DNA of 64,000 bases from JAVBMJ01 sp031551275 (GTDB taxonomy: Bacteria; Bacteroidota; Bacteroidia; Bacteroidales; Rikenellaceae): positions 1 through 64,000 of the forward strand of contig JAVBNX010000001.1 of assembly GCA_031551275.1 (NCBI GenBank), in the 5' to 3' direction. This document shows positions 1 through 7,936 of the stretch, piece after piece. The notes under the pieces were generated by a model that did not search any database, had not been told where the DNA came from, and saw only the letters and a program-made list of their open reading frames with translations. Position numbers and translations under genes: made by a program. Every line of letters begins with the position of its first letter. Within the stretch, counting starts at the first letter, position 1.

Positions 1-267
1 GTCAACATGTTCAGTGCGCAGTATGTGGCCTATTACAATTTCCCGAAGGGATGGTACTTGGAGAGTAATTCCACAATAACGTCAAACTGGCTGGCCGATC
101 CGGGCGACAAATGGATGGTTCCCGTGGGTGTAGGTGCTGGAAAAACCTTTAAGATGGGCAAATTCTATTACAGCGCTTCGATGCAGGGATTCTATAACGC
201 TGTTGTTCCACAGGGAGTGGGTCGGTGGATGGCTATCGCACAATTCCAGATCATCTTTGCCCAATAA
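1..267 (+). CDS. Outer membrane transporter-like protein, C-terminal part
   Basis: The reading frame is open from the first base of the window, so the true start lies upstream. What remains is about 88 residues ending at a TAA stop. The segment with DKWMVPVGVGAGKTFKMG, then an aromatic-rich stretch containing YYSASMQGFYNAV, and the terminal QFQIIFAQ resembles the last strands of the neuromedin-U-like/phenol-degradation-like outer membrane barrel proteins common in Bacteroidetes. Alternating hydrophobic residues and an aromatic near the end fit a barrel terminus. A strong terminator follows about 75 bp downstream. The substrate cannot be inferred, and the family call rests on recall of the C-terminal motif only. 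Confidence 0.6.
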   Translation, partial: VNMFSAQYVAYYNFPKGWYLESNSTITSNWLADPGDKWMVPVGVGAGKTFKMGKFYYSASMQGFYNAVVPQGVGRWMAIAQFQIIFAQ

Positions 268-340
268 AGCCCAGACTTTCGACGGCTCGTGGAAACCCGA
301 TGATTTCGAGAAGGTGAAATACTTCATTCACATAATAAAG

Positions 341-376
341 AATCCGGCAGCCGCTAACGCGATTGCCGGATTTTTG
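341..376 (+). terminator. Rho-independent terminator after the partial barrel gene
   Basis: AATCCGGCA (341-349) pairs perfectly with TGCCGGATT (364-372) and is followed by a T run. It lies downstream of the stop at 267 on the same strand. Confidence 0.8.
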
Positions 377-468
377 CATTGTTAAACGAACGGATGCGAC
401 CGAAACGAACCATCTTGTCCGTAACCACTAATCGGATAACAGCGACAAAACACGACAAAGGGGAGTAA

Positions 469-570
469 GTTAGTTATAATCTAAGGATTGCGGACGCTTA
501 CAAACCATTTGAAATCAAGCGAATTAGGCAATATGTCGACAACCCCGTCCATACCGCCAAAGCCATGTAG
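469..570 (+). pseudogene. Possible remnant of a gene 3' end
   Basis: This frame is open from just after a TAA at 466-468 to a TAG at 568-570. It has no convincing start and reads like the C-terminus of a protein (…EIKRIRQYVDNP then HTAKAM). The stop codon sits inside the left arm of a strong terminator hairpin (560-590), an arrangement typical of a real gene end. Base composition is more AT-rich than the neighbours. I do not recognise the family, and a chance open frame is quite possible. Confidence 0.2.
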
Positions 571-590
571 TTTCCTACATGGCTTTTTTG
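560..590 (+). terminator. Strong hairpin terminator without an assigned gene
   Basis: AAGCCATGTAG (560-570) and CTACATGGCTT (575-585) form a perfect 11-bp stem with a TTTC loop, followed by a T-rich tract on the plus strand. The preceding plus-strand gene already has its own terminator at 341-376, so this one should end another transcript, either a remnant or a small RNA. On the minus strand there is no T tract, so it does not serve the GntR gene. Confidence 0.75.
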
Positions 591-656
591 TTTTTCGTAA
601 CTTCGAGGGACTTCCGGTCGGGTTCTTTCGGGGGTGTGAAGGTGTTGGCAAATGGG

Positions 657-1661
657 TTAAAGCGACTTGCGCTTGCTTACCGAAAAAGGGATGCGTATTT
701 TTTTAAGGTCGTTCGTAATGATCATTTCGGCGCATAGCTCGCCAACCAGTTGGTTGTTGAGTCGGATTGAGGTAATTCCGCCGCTGAGGAGCGTTTTGAC
801 CGGGTTATCTTCATAGGAGATCATTCCGACCTGTTGGCCGAGGACGAAATCGCCCTCACGCTGTTTGTGGATGAAATCGACCATGTCGGCATCGTCGAGG
901 ATCATGTAGGCCTCGCCCTTCTTGATTTCGGTAATCGATTCCTGGATCTCGTACCGGATTCCGTTGATCTTGCAGAAAGTGATGAAGCCCCGCAGAATCT
1001 CGTTCGAATAGCCGACGTCGGAATAGATCAGCTTCAACGTGTCGTACTTTTCAATCTCGTCGTGGACACTGTTCAGCACCTGCATCATATCGGAATAGAA
1101 ATCCTGGTAGATGGCGGCAAAGCGCCCTTTGAATGCATTCATTACCCGTTTGAGCACGATTACCTTGCTCCGAGGCAACAGGGAGAGCACGCTGATCATC
1201 CCCTCTTCGTTGCACACGGTGGGGATGACAACGAAATAGTCGTAAACCTTGTTGTAACGGCTGACCAGTTCCTCCAAAAGGTCGATGTCGTTGTGGTAGA
1301 TCATCAGGTCGATGAAGGCTTCCTTTTTGAGCTTATTGTAGAGGGCGTAGTAAACCGTTTCGTTGTATGGCGTCATCCGGTTGAAGAAAAGGCCGACAAA
1401 AAACTTGGTTTTGACGCTGCTGCTGGTCACGTAATAACCCTTGCCCTTGGTAGATGAAACCACTCCCCGCTCCTTAAGGTTGGTAAAGGCTTTGTCGACC
1501 GTGTCCCTGGCCACATCGAACTCGGCGCTCAACACGTTAATGGATGGCACTTTATCTCCGCACTTATAAACACCTCTGTTGATCCAGCTCTCGATTACCT
1601 TGACCAACTGAAGGTATTTCGGAATGCTTAAGGAATCGTCCAGTTCGAAGATTTCTTCCAT
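657..1661 (-). CDS. GntR-family transcriptional regulator with sugar-binding-type C-terminal domain
   Basis: A 334-residue protein. Residues about 10-80 form the winged helix typical of GntR proteins (IPKYLQLVKVIESWI…KVPSINVLSAEFDVARDTVDKAF, then a KGKGYYV wing). Residues about 90-330 look like a LacI/periplasmic-binding-protein-type effector domain, the architecture Bacteroidetes use for sugar regulators. It is the last gene of a two-gene operon: its ATG shares one base with the TGA of the upstream FGGY kinase. It is the only DNA-binding regulator encoded in the 34-kb locus, so it is the natural candidate to bind either the 15-bp promoter box repeated through the locus or the inverted repeat at 3193-3217. 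Effector and target sites are inferred. Confidence 0.9.
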   Translation of the reverse strand: MEEIFELDDSLSIPKYLQLVKVIESWINRGVYKCGDKVPSINVLSAEFDVARDTVDKAFTNLKERGVVSSTKGKGYYVTSSSVKTKFFVGLFFNRMTPYNETVYYALYNKLKKEAFIDLMIYHNDIDLLEELVSRYNKVYDYFVVIPTVCNEEGMISVLSLLPRSKVIVLKRVMNAFKGRFAAIYQDFYSDMMQVLNSVHDEIEKYDTLKLIYSDVGYSNEILRGFITFCKINGIRYEIQESITEIKKGEAYMILDDADMVDFIHKQREGDFVLGQQVGMISYEDNPVKTLLSGGITSIRLNNQLVGELCAEMIITNDLKKIRIPFSVSKRKSL

Positions 1662-3133
1662 CAGGTCATCAGATTAAGGAATTTAGTGAGGTAGACTTCG
1701 TCCCATTTCCGGGCTTCACGCGGCTCGAAGATCTGGTAGCCGATCGACGCGTCGATGATCTTCCGCGCTTCGGCCATGTTGGCGATATCGCCTACGGTCA
1801 ACATCTGGATGATCACATTGCCCACGGCAGAGGAGTGGCGGTTGCCGGCATAAATGGAGGTGCCTGTGGCGTTCGCCACACATTGGCACAGGTATTTATT
1901 CTCGGCCCCGTCGTTGCCCATGTAGATGCGCTCGATGAACTCGGGTGCGAAATGTTTGATCTGGTCGAGGATGAAGCGGCTCATAAAGGCCAGGGATTCG
2001 TAGATGCACTGGATGGTCTGCTCCCTGGTCGCCGGGGGCGGCTGGGAGTAGCGTCTGAAAAGTGCGTTGATCGAGTTGAACACATTGCCCGGGGTCAACA
2101 ACTCCATATTCCGTATGTTTAAAAGGTATTTGAAACTAGGGGTAGGAAAGGAGATGTTCTCCCCCGTCAGGAAATTGGTGTCGTCGAGCCAAATGTTCTT
2201 GCAGTTCTCCAGCACCCCGAGGCCGTATGCGGCTTTTTGGAAGAAATACTTATCAATATAGCTCACGCTGTTGGTAAAGCTCATCCGCATCGCCTGGGAA
2301 GAGAGGACCGGGTCGTTGAGCTGGATGCCCATCAGCATCCATGAACGCGAAAAGATTACCGCCCAGTTCTGTCCCTCCTCGGCGAAGGAGGCCAGGGCGG
2401 TCGAGTGGTCGGTGGTGGCCCCGAGGATTACCTTCAGGTCGGATAGTTCCAGTTCGTCGAGGATCTCCTTTTTGAGGCTGCCCAGCACCCTTCCCGGTTT
2501 TTCAACGGCTGGCATGATCGACACATCGAGCCCGAGCGCTTCGAAAAACTCGGCCTGCCACTCGTGGGTGGATATATTGAAAGCCTGGGTGGTAACAGCG
2601 TAGGTGGTTTCGCTGGCCGATTGGCCGGTCAGCAGGTAGTTGAGGATATCGGGCAGGAACATGAGCCGCCTGGTGCGGGCCAGCACACCGGGTTTCTCCT
2701 TTTTGAGGTAATAGAGTTGGAAGATCGAGTTGAACGTATTGAAATTGTTGCCGGTAACCCGGTAGATCTCCTTCGGGGGGATGATCCCGAAAACCTCGTT
2801 CATGTATTGATCCGAGGTAAAATTCCGGTAGGACATGGGCAGGTCGATCATCTCGTCGCGCTCGTCGAACAGTCCGAAGTCGTGTGCCCAGCAGTCGAGG
2901 GCCAGGTAATCGGGCGGAGCGCCCGTTTTATGCATGGCGAGTTTGATGGTCCGCTTGATCTGTTCGAACAGATCGTAGATATCCCAGTAATAAAGCCCGT
3001 TGAGGTAGACCAACCGCACCCGGAATTCACAGATATCGGTCACTACGAGGTTTTTCTCGCTGTCCAGTGTACCCATTACCGCATGGCTTTCCGAGGGGTT
3101 GAGCGAAATAGCCAGGTATGTTGGATTGGTCAT
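1661..3133 (-). CDS. Divergent FGGY-family carbohydrate kinase-like protein
   Basis: A 490-residue protein with the overall layout of rhamnulokinase/FGGY kinases. The expected motifs are eroded. The N-terminal phosphate motif, normally DxGxSS, reads AISLNPSES with Ser10 in place of the Mg-binding Asp. The region aligned to the catalytic-base motif keeps an Asp (TTDHSTA, D242). The downstream SGT motif reads FSRSW, and the adenosine-binding GGG motif reads MGNDGAENKYLCQ (about 405-417). It is co-transcribed and translationally coupled with the GntR regulator. It may be a kinase of a divergent subfamily or a non-catalytic sugar sensor. If active, D-xylulose made by the isomerase at 34518-35180 would be one plausible substrate. 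Confidence 0.75.
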   Translation of the reverse strand: MTNPTYLAISLNPSESHAVMGTLDSEKNLVVTDICEFRVRLVYLNGLYYWDIYDLFEQIKRTIKLAMHKTGAPPDYLALDCWAHDFGLFDERDEMIDLPMSYRNFTSDQYMNEVFGIIPPKEIYRVTGNNFNTFNSIFQLYYLKKEKPGVLARTRRLMFLPDILNYLLTGQSASETTYAVTTQAFNISTHEWQAEFFEALGLDVSIMPAVEKPGRVLGSLKKEILDELELSDLKVILGATTDHSTALASFAEEGQNWAVIFSRSWMLMGIQLNDPVLSSQAMRMSFTNSVSYIDKYFFQKAAYGLGVLENCKNIWLDDTNFLTGENISFPTPSFKYLLNIRNMELLTPGNVFNSINALFRRYSQPPPATREQTIQCIYESLAFMSRFILDQIKHFAPEFIERIYMGNDGAENKYLCQCVANATGTSIYAGNRHSSAVGNVIIQMLTVGDIANMAEARKIIDASIGYQIFEPREARKWDEVYLTKFLNLMT

Positions 3134-3162
3134 AAGAAGCGTTCGGAATTAGGCAGTAGTAT

Positions 3163-3170
3163 CAAATGTA
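3163..3170 (-). promoter_or_regulatory. -7 element for the FGGY kinase-GntR operon
   Basis: On the minus strand the sequence is TACATTTG, a full match to the Bacteroidetes TAnnTTTG -7 element. It lies about 30 bp upstream of the ATG at 3133. No TTTG -33 element is seen at the usual distance. The inverted repeat at 3193-3217 lies just upstream. Confidence 0.55.
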
Positions 3171-3192
3171 ATAACTCAAGGTTATGGAATGA

Positions 3193-3217
3193 TTAAGTAA
3201 TGCTTAACTTTACTTAA
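3193..3217. promoter_or_regulatory. Inverted repeat, candidate operator of the GntR regulator
   Basis: TTAAGTAA (3193-3200) and TTACTTAA (3210-3217) are perfect inverted 8-mers separated by 9 bp. They lie between the two divergent promoters, just upstream of the minus-strand -7 element and next to the plus-strand promoter box at 3221. The size and symmetry suit a dimeric GntR protein. Binding is inferred. Confidence 0.45.
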
Positions 3218-3220
3218 CCA

Positions 3221-3265
3221 CAGGCAAGTACAGGATGAAGGAGGGGGACCGCGTCGATAGATTTG
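3221..3265 (+). promoter_or_regulatory. Regulon promoter A (15-bp box plus -7) for the UroD-family gene
   Basis: The box CAGGCAAGTACAGGA starts at 3221 and the -7 element TAGATTTG occupies 3258-3265, exactly 37 bp from box start to -7 start. The box covers the place where a -33 element would be, as expected for an activator that replaces it. The same geometry recurs at four other promoters in the locus. Confidence 0.7.
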
Positions 3266-3280
3266 TGAAAAACCACAAGC

Positions 3281-4399
3281 ATGAAATCCCGGGAACGACT
3301 TCTGACGGCACTCCACGGGGGTAAACCCGACCGTTTGCCTGCCACCATCCACCAATGGCAGCCTTACCACCTGAAAACCTGCATGGGCGGCATGAGCGAT
3401 ATGGAAGCGTTTCGTGCCACGGGACTGGACATGGCGATACAGTATCTCGATCCGGTGGGGATGTTCTGCACATCGGACCCGGGGGATATCGCCCGGGAGT
3501 CGACACGGGAGTGGAGGCACACGATCCGTGTTACGGATCCCGACCCGGAAAACTATGTGGTCGCACACCGGATCGAAACGCCTGGCGGCGAGCTGACCTA
3601 TACCACCGGCGCCAACCCCAAGACCACCTGGGTAATGGAGCACATGGTCAAACGCGACGAGGATATATTGCTGATTGAAAAATACATGCCTGTTCCCAAA
3701 CTCGATGTGGCCGCTACGGTGCTCCTGCGCGATGAGATCGGCGACGACGGCATTCTGCGCGGTTACGTTTGGGGCGACCAGGGCGGAGCGTGGCAACACG
3801 CCGCCTGTCTGGTCGACCCGCAGGAGTTGATCATTGCCACCTTTATCAAACCGGACTGGGTCCATGAATTGCTCGGGATATTGATCCGTAAAAAATTGCG
3901 GTTCATCGAAACGATGGCCGGAGCGGGCTTCGACCTGGTAGAAACGGGGGGCGGGGCGGCCTCCTCGACCCTGATCTCGCCCGATATACACCGGGAGTTC
4001 TGCACCCCGTACGACAAGCAAATGCACGATGCGCTCCACTCGCTCGGTTTTATGACCACCTACCATACCTGCGGGGGCACACTCGGCATCGAGGAGATGA
4101 TCGTGGCCAACGGGACGGATGTTTCGGAGACCATGGCCCCGGTGGCGATCGGGGGCAACCAGGAGCCGTGGGAGTACAAGCGCAAAATCGGCGGCCGCTT
4201 GGCCCTGATCGGCGGGGTGGACCAATTCAACGTGCTTACCTTCGGGGACGAAAAAACGATCAGGGAGAGCGTGCACACCCTTTTTGAACGGGTGGGGCGC
4301 GACGGCGGTTACATATGCGCCGCCTCCGACCATTTCTTCGACGCCCCGGCCGAAAACCTGAAGCTGTTCGCCCGGGCCGCCGCAGAATGTGTCTATTAA
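3281..4399 (+). CDS. Uroporphyrinogen decarboxylase (UroD)-family protein, methyltransferase-like
   Basis: A 372-residue cytoplasmic protein of the UroD superfamily, which includes heme-pathway UroD and the corrinoid methyltransferases MtaA and CmuA. The start region (MKSRERLLTALHGGKPDRLP) is the classic opening of the MtaA-like branch. The motif YHTCGG (about residue 265) and a later ICAASDHFF (about 347) supply the His, Cys and Cys pattern that binds zinc in the methyltransferases. True UroD substrate-binding arginines are not evident. It stands alone, is driven by regulon promoter A, and is divergent from the kinase-GntR operon. Its role in glycan use is unknown; removal or transfer of a methyl group from a modified sugar is only a hypothesis. 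Confidence 0.85.
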   Translation: MKSRERLLTALHGGKPDRLPATIHQWQPYHLKTCMGGMSDMEAFRATGLDMAIQYLDPVGMFCTSDPGDIARESTREWRHTIRVTDPDPENYVVAHRIETPGGELTYTTGANPKTTWVMEHMVKRDEDILLIEKYMPVPKLDVAATVLLRDEIGDDGILRGYVWGDQGGAWQHAACLVDPQELIIATFIKPDWVHELLGILIRKKLRFIETMAGAGFDLVETGGGAASSTLISPDIHREFCTPYDKQMHDALHSLGFMTTYHTCGGTLGIEEMIVANGTDVSETMAPVAIGGNQEPWEYKRKIGGRLALIGGVDQFNVLTFGDEKTIRESVHTLFERVGRDGGYICAASDHFFDAPAENLKLFARAAAECVY

Positions 4400-4417
4400 T
4401 GAGCGCTGCCATGGCCG

Positions 4418-5869
4418 TTACGAGTCGATCGTGATATCGAATTGCTCGATATCGATATCGAGCAGGTAAGGCCCGGCCATTTCGAACATGAATCCTCCCC
4501 AGAAGATCGACGGTTTGAACTCCGGGTCGTACTCGGGCGTCCCCGGGGCGTTGAAACCGTGCATCAGATCGTCGTCGATGTAGAATCCCCTCTCCCCGGG
4601 AAAGAAGTCGTTCCGGCGCGCCATCACGTAGTAGTTGGTGATATCGATCGCCCCCTCGACCGTACGCTCGATCACAGGCGAGTCGTTGCCCGAGACATCG
4701 GCGTATTCGCCTCCCGAGAGCACCACCGGAAACTCCTTGTCACAGGTCAGCCCGTCAACCTTGAGCTTGTCCACAGGAAAACGGTTCCACCCCACAAAGC
4801 CGCTGCACCCGCCCTCGTACATCCATTGGCTCAACGCATCGTTGTTGACGGGTTTGTAGTGGCCGACCGTGGTGGAGAGGTAATCCTTATTGAAAAGGAT
4901 CATCTCCTGGAGGATGTAGCGTTCGTTCTCCTGGCTCATGTTAAAGCATACCGACACCTGCACGAAGGGGGTTTCCAGCCGCCGTTCCATGTAGGCTTTG
5001 GTCCAGCGCGCCATGGGGGTGTCGCCCTGCGCCCGCTGCCTCCACTCGCGGTGCAGGGAGGTCAGCAGGTCCTTTCCGGATTCCAACTCCCCGGGGAGGT
5101 ACATATCGAAGATGCTCCGTTCGTCGGTTTGGGCGCGGTAGTCCTCCACGCGTATCCTGGCTTTATAGCGCAGGACGATCCTTTGGGTCCGGTCTTTGCC
5201 CGTAAGGTAATCATCCATGATCTGCCGTACCCGGACGATCTTCGGGGCCGGTACGTCGTCCACCATAAAGGTCGCCGTGGTTTCATGGTGCATGATCGCG
5301 TTGTAGGGCGCCCACCAGCGGGCGGGGTTGAGGCGGTTGTCCTGAAAGAACCGGACGCGGCCGCCGGAAAAAGTTACCTGTTTCCCGTAGCTTTTTTTCA
5401 GGTCGCCCGGGACGGCCTCCCCGATGACGACCGGGTTGGCCAAATCGCCCTTGTAATCGTTGAAGCGGCGGGCATTCGCAGGCAGGTAATCCGTCATCCC
5501 GCGTTTTTGGGCCAGCCACTCCAGGAATTGCGCCTGGTCGTACTCGAACGGCTTCCAGTAGCCGTGGATCTGGCAATTCGGGCTCTCCACACCGGGGTTC
5601 ATCGCCGGATCGGGACCGAGGTAGGCGGGGATATTGAACCGGTCGGAGAAATCCTCCGCCAGCACAGGATCGCCGCCCGAGAACCATTGCGCAAGCAGGT
5701 GGCCGCCGGTCAGCGAGAAGTCGTGTTCGTAGAAGCCGTTGGTGCAGTACCACGCCGCGGTTTGGCCCGAAAAGGGCACCGGATAGGAAAGGATGCTCTC
5801 CCCCGCGGACTCGCGGGACGGCCGGCAACCGGCGGCGATGGTCAACGCCAGGATAATCAATTTTTTCAT
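4418..5869 (-). CDS. Secreted lipoprotein of unknown function
   Basis: A 483-residue protein with a short signal peptide and lipobox (LTIAAGC, Cys about residue 15), so it should be lipid-anchored in an outer or inner membrane leaflet. The mature part is rich in Trp, Tyr and Asp, with clusters such as YCTNGFYEHDFSLTGGH and EGGCSGFVGWNRF, which suggests a carbohydrate-active or carbohydrate-binding protein. I do not recognise the family. It is the last gene of the GH38 operon, 6 bp after the permease stop codon, and its 3' end contains a 22-bp palindrome. It converges with the UroD-family gene. Confidence 0.75.
   Translation of the reverse strand: MKKLIILALTIAAGCRPSRESAGESILSYPVPFSGQTAAWYCTNGFYEHDFSLTGGHLLAQWFSGGDPVLAEDFSDRFNIPAYLGPDPAMNPGVESPNCQIHGYWKPFEYDQAQFLEWLAQKRGMTDYLPANARRFNDYKGDLANPVVIGEAVPGDLKKSYGKQVTFSGGRVRFFQDNRLNPARWWAPYNAIMHHETTATFMVDDVPAPKIVRVRQIMDDYLTGKDRTQRIVLRYKARIRVEDYRAQTDERSIFDMYLPGELESGKDLLTSLHREWRQRAQGDTPMARWTKAYMERRLETPFVQVSVCFNMSQENERYILQEMILFNKDYLSTTVGHYKPVNNDALSQWMYEGGCSGFVGWNRFPVDKLKVDGLTCDKEFPVVLSGGEYADVSGNDSPVIERTVEGAIDITNYYVMARRNDFFPGERGFYIDDDLMHGFNAPGTPEYDPEFKPSIFWGGFMFEMAGPYLLDIDIEQFDITIDS
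4443..4464. repeat. 22-bp perfect palindrome at the 3' end of the lipoprotein gene
   Basis: Positions 4443-4464 read identically on both strands; the core is GCTCGATATCGATATCGAGC. It is inside coding sequence for …LLDIDIEQ, between convergent gene ends. It could fold as a hairpin near the transcript end, or reflect repeated GAT and ATC codons. Confidence 0.4.
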
Positions 5870-5875
5870 GCCTAT

Positions 5876-6781
5876 TTAGTTGAGTGACAAAATGACGATG
5901 GCGGCCAGGGCGACGGCCATGCCGATGTAATTGACAAGGGAGAAGCGTTCACGGAAAATCACGATGCCGGCCAAGACGCTCAGCACAAGCACGCCTACCG
6001 CGTAAACACTTGCCAGCACCGAGCCGTCCCAGCCCGCTTCGGTCAACCTTCCGACCCCCATAAGGTATAACGAGAAACAGGCCACGCTGATCAATCCCAT
6101 CCCGCACCCGCCGATGACATTACGCCGGACCAGGAAGATGCGGTAAGAGCTTTTACCAGCCAGGGCCAACGCCAGGAATGTGATTACCCCGGCCAGGAAG
6201 GCCATCGTGAATACAACGAAGACCACGTTGGTAATATCGGCCGCGGCCTCCCCCGTGTTGGCCCGACCGAGCGAAAGCATAATGAAATCGTTGGTCCCCG
6301 AGCCCAGGAAGACGAACAGGGGCAAAAAATAGTAGATCTTTCTCCACGAGGCGATCCCGGCCCCTACCCCACCCTTTCCCATGGAGATCAGCACCAGCGC
6401 CGTGACGGCGGCCGCCACCCCGGCGATCTTCATCCCGGTAACCGTTTCGTTGAACAGGACGATCGCCAGCGTGACGGGGATCAGCAACGAGAGTTTGCTC
6501 GATATGGTGGTTACCCCCACGCCCAGTTTTTTTGTGGTAAAGCTGTTCAGGTTGAAGTCGATCAGCGAGATGCATCCCAAGCCGATCGCGTAGGGCAACC
6601 AGACGGCGCTCAGGGTCGAATCCATCGTGGGCTTGGGGCTGCACAGGAAAAAGGCGATCAGGGCCGAGACCAGGTAGTTGATTACCGTGGCGGGAAAAGG
6701 TTGCACATCGAAGCGGGCCCAGAGTTTGAAGGTTATGAACAGGCCCGAGGCGCAGATGATACCGAGGATGAACAGAAGCAT
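5876..6781 (-). CDS. EamA/DMT-family permease
   Basis: A 301-residue integral membrane protein with about ten hydrophobic segments arranged as two five-helix halves. The GVGVTTISSKLSLLIPVTLA region and the C-terminal half ending in YIGMAVALAAIVILSLN are typical of EamA drug/metabolite transporters. It sits between the GH99-like gene and the last lipoprotein gene of the GH38 operon (spacing 6 bp downstream, 53 bp upstream). The context suggests uptake, across the inner membrane, of a monosaccharide or oligosaccharide released by the locus. The substrate cannot be read from sequence. Confidence 0.85.
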   Translation of the reverse strand: MLLFILGIICASGLFITFKLWARFDVQPFPATVINYLVSALIAFFLCSPKPTMDSTLSAVWLPYAIGLGCISLIDFNLNSFTTKKLGVGVTTISSKLSLLIPVTLAIVLFNETVTGMKIAGVAAAVTALVLISMGKGGVGAGIASWRKIYYFLPLFVFLGSGTNDFIMLSLGRANTGEAAADITNVVFVVFTMAFLAGVITFLALALAGKSSYRIFLVRRNVIGGCGMGLISVACFSLYLMGVGRLTEAGWDGSVLASVYAVGVLVLSVLAGIVIFRERFSLVNYIGMAVALAAIVILSLN

Positions 6782-6834
6782 AAATAAAAGGGATTAGGTT
6801 AGGGGGCGGGGGCCAATCGGGGGCCAATCGGGGG

Positions 6835-7932
6835 TCAATCGGTGGCGTTTGTGAAGACCGCGTTTACCTCTTCGAGCTTCATCGTGCCCGCGCCTGCGGT
6901 CGGGGCCAGGAAGCCGCCCTCGCCGAATTCGTTCCATGCGTAGATCGTGAAGGCCTTTTGGCAGGTACCGTCCCGGTTGGGAAAGCCCAGGCCGGGGTTT
7001 TGGTCGAGGCCCTGTTTGATCATCTCCAACGCGGAATGCCACTGCCGGCGGGTGGGCAGGGTAAAGTTGGCGCGGGGATCGCCCCACGGTTTGGGGTTCC
7101 AACCGCACATCAAATAGGGCACGAACGGTTTGGAGTCGCCGACCCGGGCCAGCATATTCTTTTTTGCGGCGGCGGTCAGGGAGTCGAAAGGATAATCCTG
7201 TTCCACCTGGGGCAGGGTCGTCGGGTCGGCGTACTGCATCGTGCAGTCGATATCGAGTCGCTTCAACGGAGTGTCTCTTACCCTCCTGTCTTCGGTAATA
7301 CCTACGGCGATCAGCACATCGCCCGCGCCCTGCCCGGCGATCGTTTTGCGCAAATTGCCCAACACGCGGTTGGCCTCGGCCACGTCGCCGTCAAGGTCGG
7401 CCAGGAAGGCCTCTCCGCCGTGGATCTTAAGCACAGGCCGCGAGTCGACACGCAGGTAGGAGGGGTGTTTCATCTTGGAGGCGCACATCGTTGCGATCTG
7501 CTGCCACTGCGCATCGGTTTGGACGACAAAGGGGTTGTGGTTGGTAATCTCGATCATGAACCGCATCTTGTCCGCGTTGGGGGAGGCGGTAAAGTGGTCG
7601 ATCGCATCGTTGATGGACGCCACGCCGTATTCGGCCCCGGCGTTGGGATACCAGAGGATCGAGAAGAAGTCCACACCGTATTTCGCCGCCGAGAGGATAT
7701 CCTTGTCCATCACCTCCTGGGAGCTGTACATGCCATTCACAGGGATCCGGTCGGGGTACTGGGGCCGCCAATCGGTCTTGTCGTCCGACTTGGCAGGCCC
7801 CCACCATTTCGATTCGCGACCGTCCCACCAGCCTGCGAAATATTCGCATCCCACCAGGTATTCATCCGGTTGCGGCTGGGCGGCGCACGACGCCGCCAGA
7901 GCCAGGATCGGTAGAAAAAAGAGAGTTTTCAT
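6835..7932 (-). CDS. GH99-like (WbsX-type) secreted glycoside hydrolase candidate
   Basis: A 365-residue lipoprotein (lipobox ALAASC near residue 16). The mature N-terminus, YFAGWWDGRESKWWG, the segment GVDFFSILWYP, and the late motif AWNEFGEGGFLAPT match the GH99-like/WbsX fold, a TIM barrel related to GH71 and GH99 enzymes acting on alpha-mannose or alpha-glucose glycans. It follows the GH38 gene by 4 bp and is co-transcribed from regulon promoter B. Activity as an endo-acting alpha-mannosidase would suit the neighbouring GH38 and the mannose-type isomerase, but the link is inferred. Confidence 0.75.
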   Translation of the reverse strand: MKTLFFLPILALAASCAAQPQPDEYLVGCEYFAGWWDGRESKWWGPAKSDDKTDWRPQYPDRIPVNGMYSSQEVMDKDILSAAKYGVDFFSILWYPNAGAEYGVASINDAIDHFTASPNADKMRFMIEITNHNPFVVQTDAQWQQIATMCASKMKHPSYLRVDSRPVLKIHGGEAFLADLDGDVAEANRVLGNLRKTIAGQGAGDVLIAVGITEDRRVRDTPLKRLDIDCTMQYADPTTLPQVEQDYPFDSLTAAAKKNMLARVGDSKPFVPYLMCGWNPKPWGDPRANFTLPTRRQWHSALEMIKQGLDQNPGLGFPNRDGTCQKAFTIYAWNEFGEGGFLAPTAGAGTMKLEEVNAVFTNATD

Positions 7933-7936
7933 AGGA

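Noticed and set aside
3182..4333. A long minus-strand open frame opposite the UroD-family gene
   Set aside because: It mirrors the strong codon bias of the plus-strand gene; the product has no domain pattern and is rich in His, Arg and Gly.
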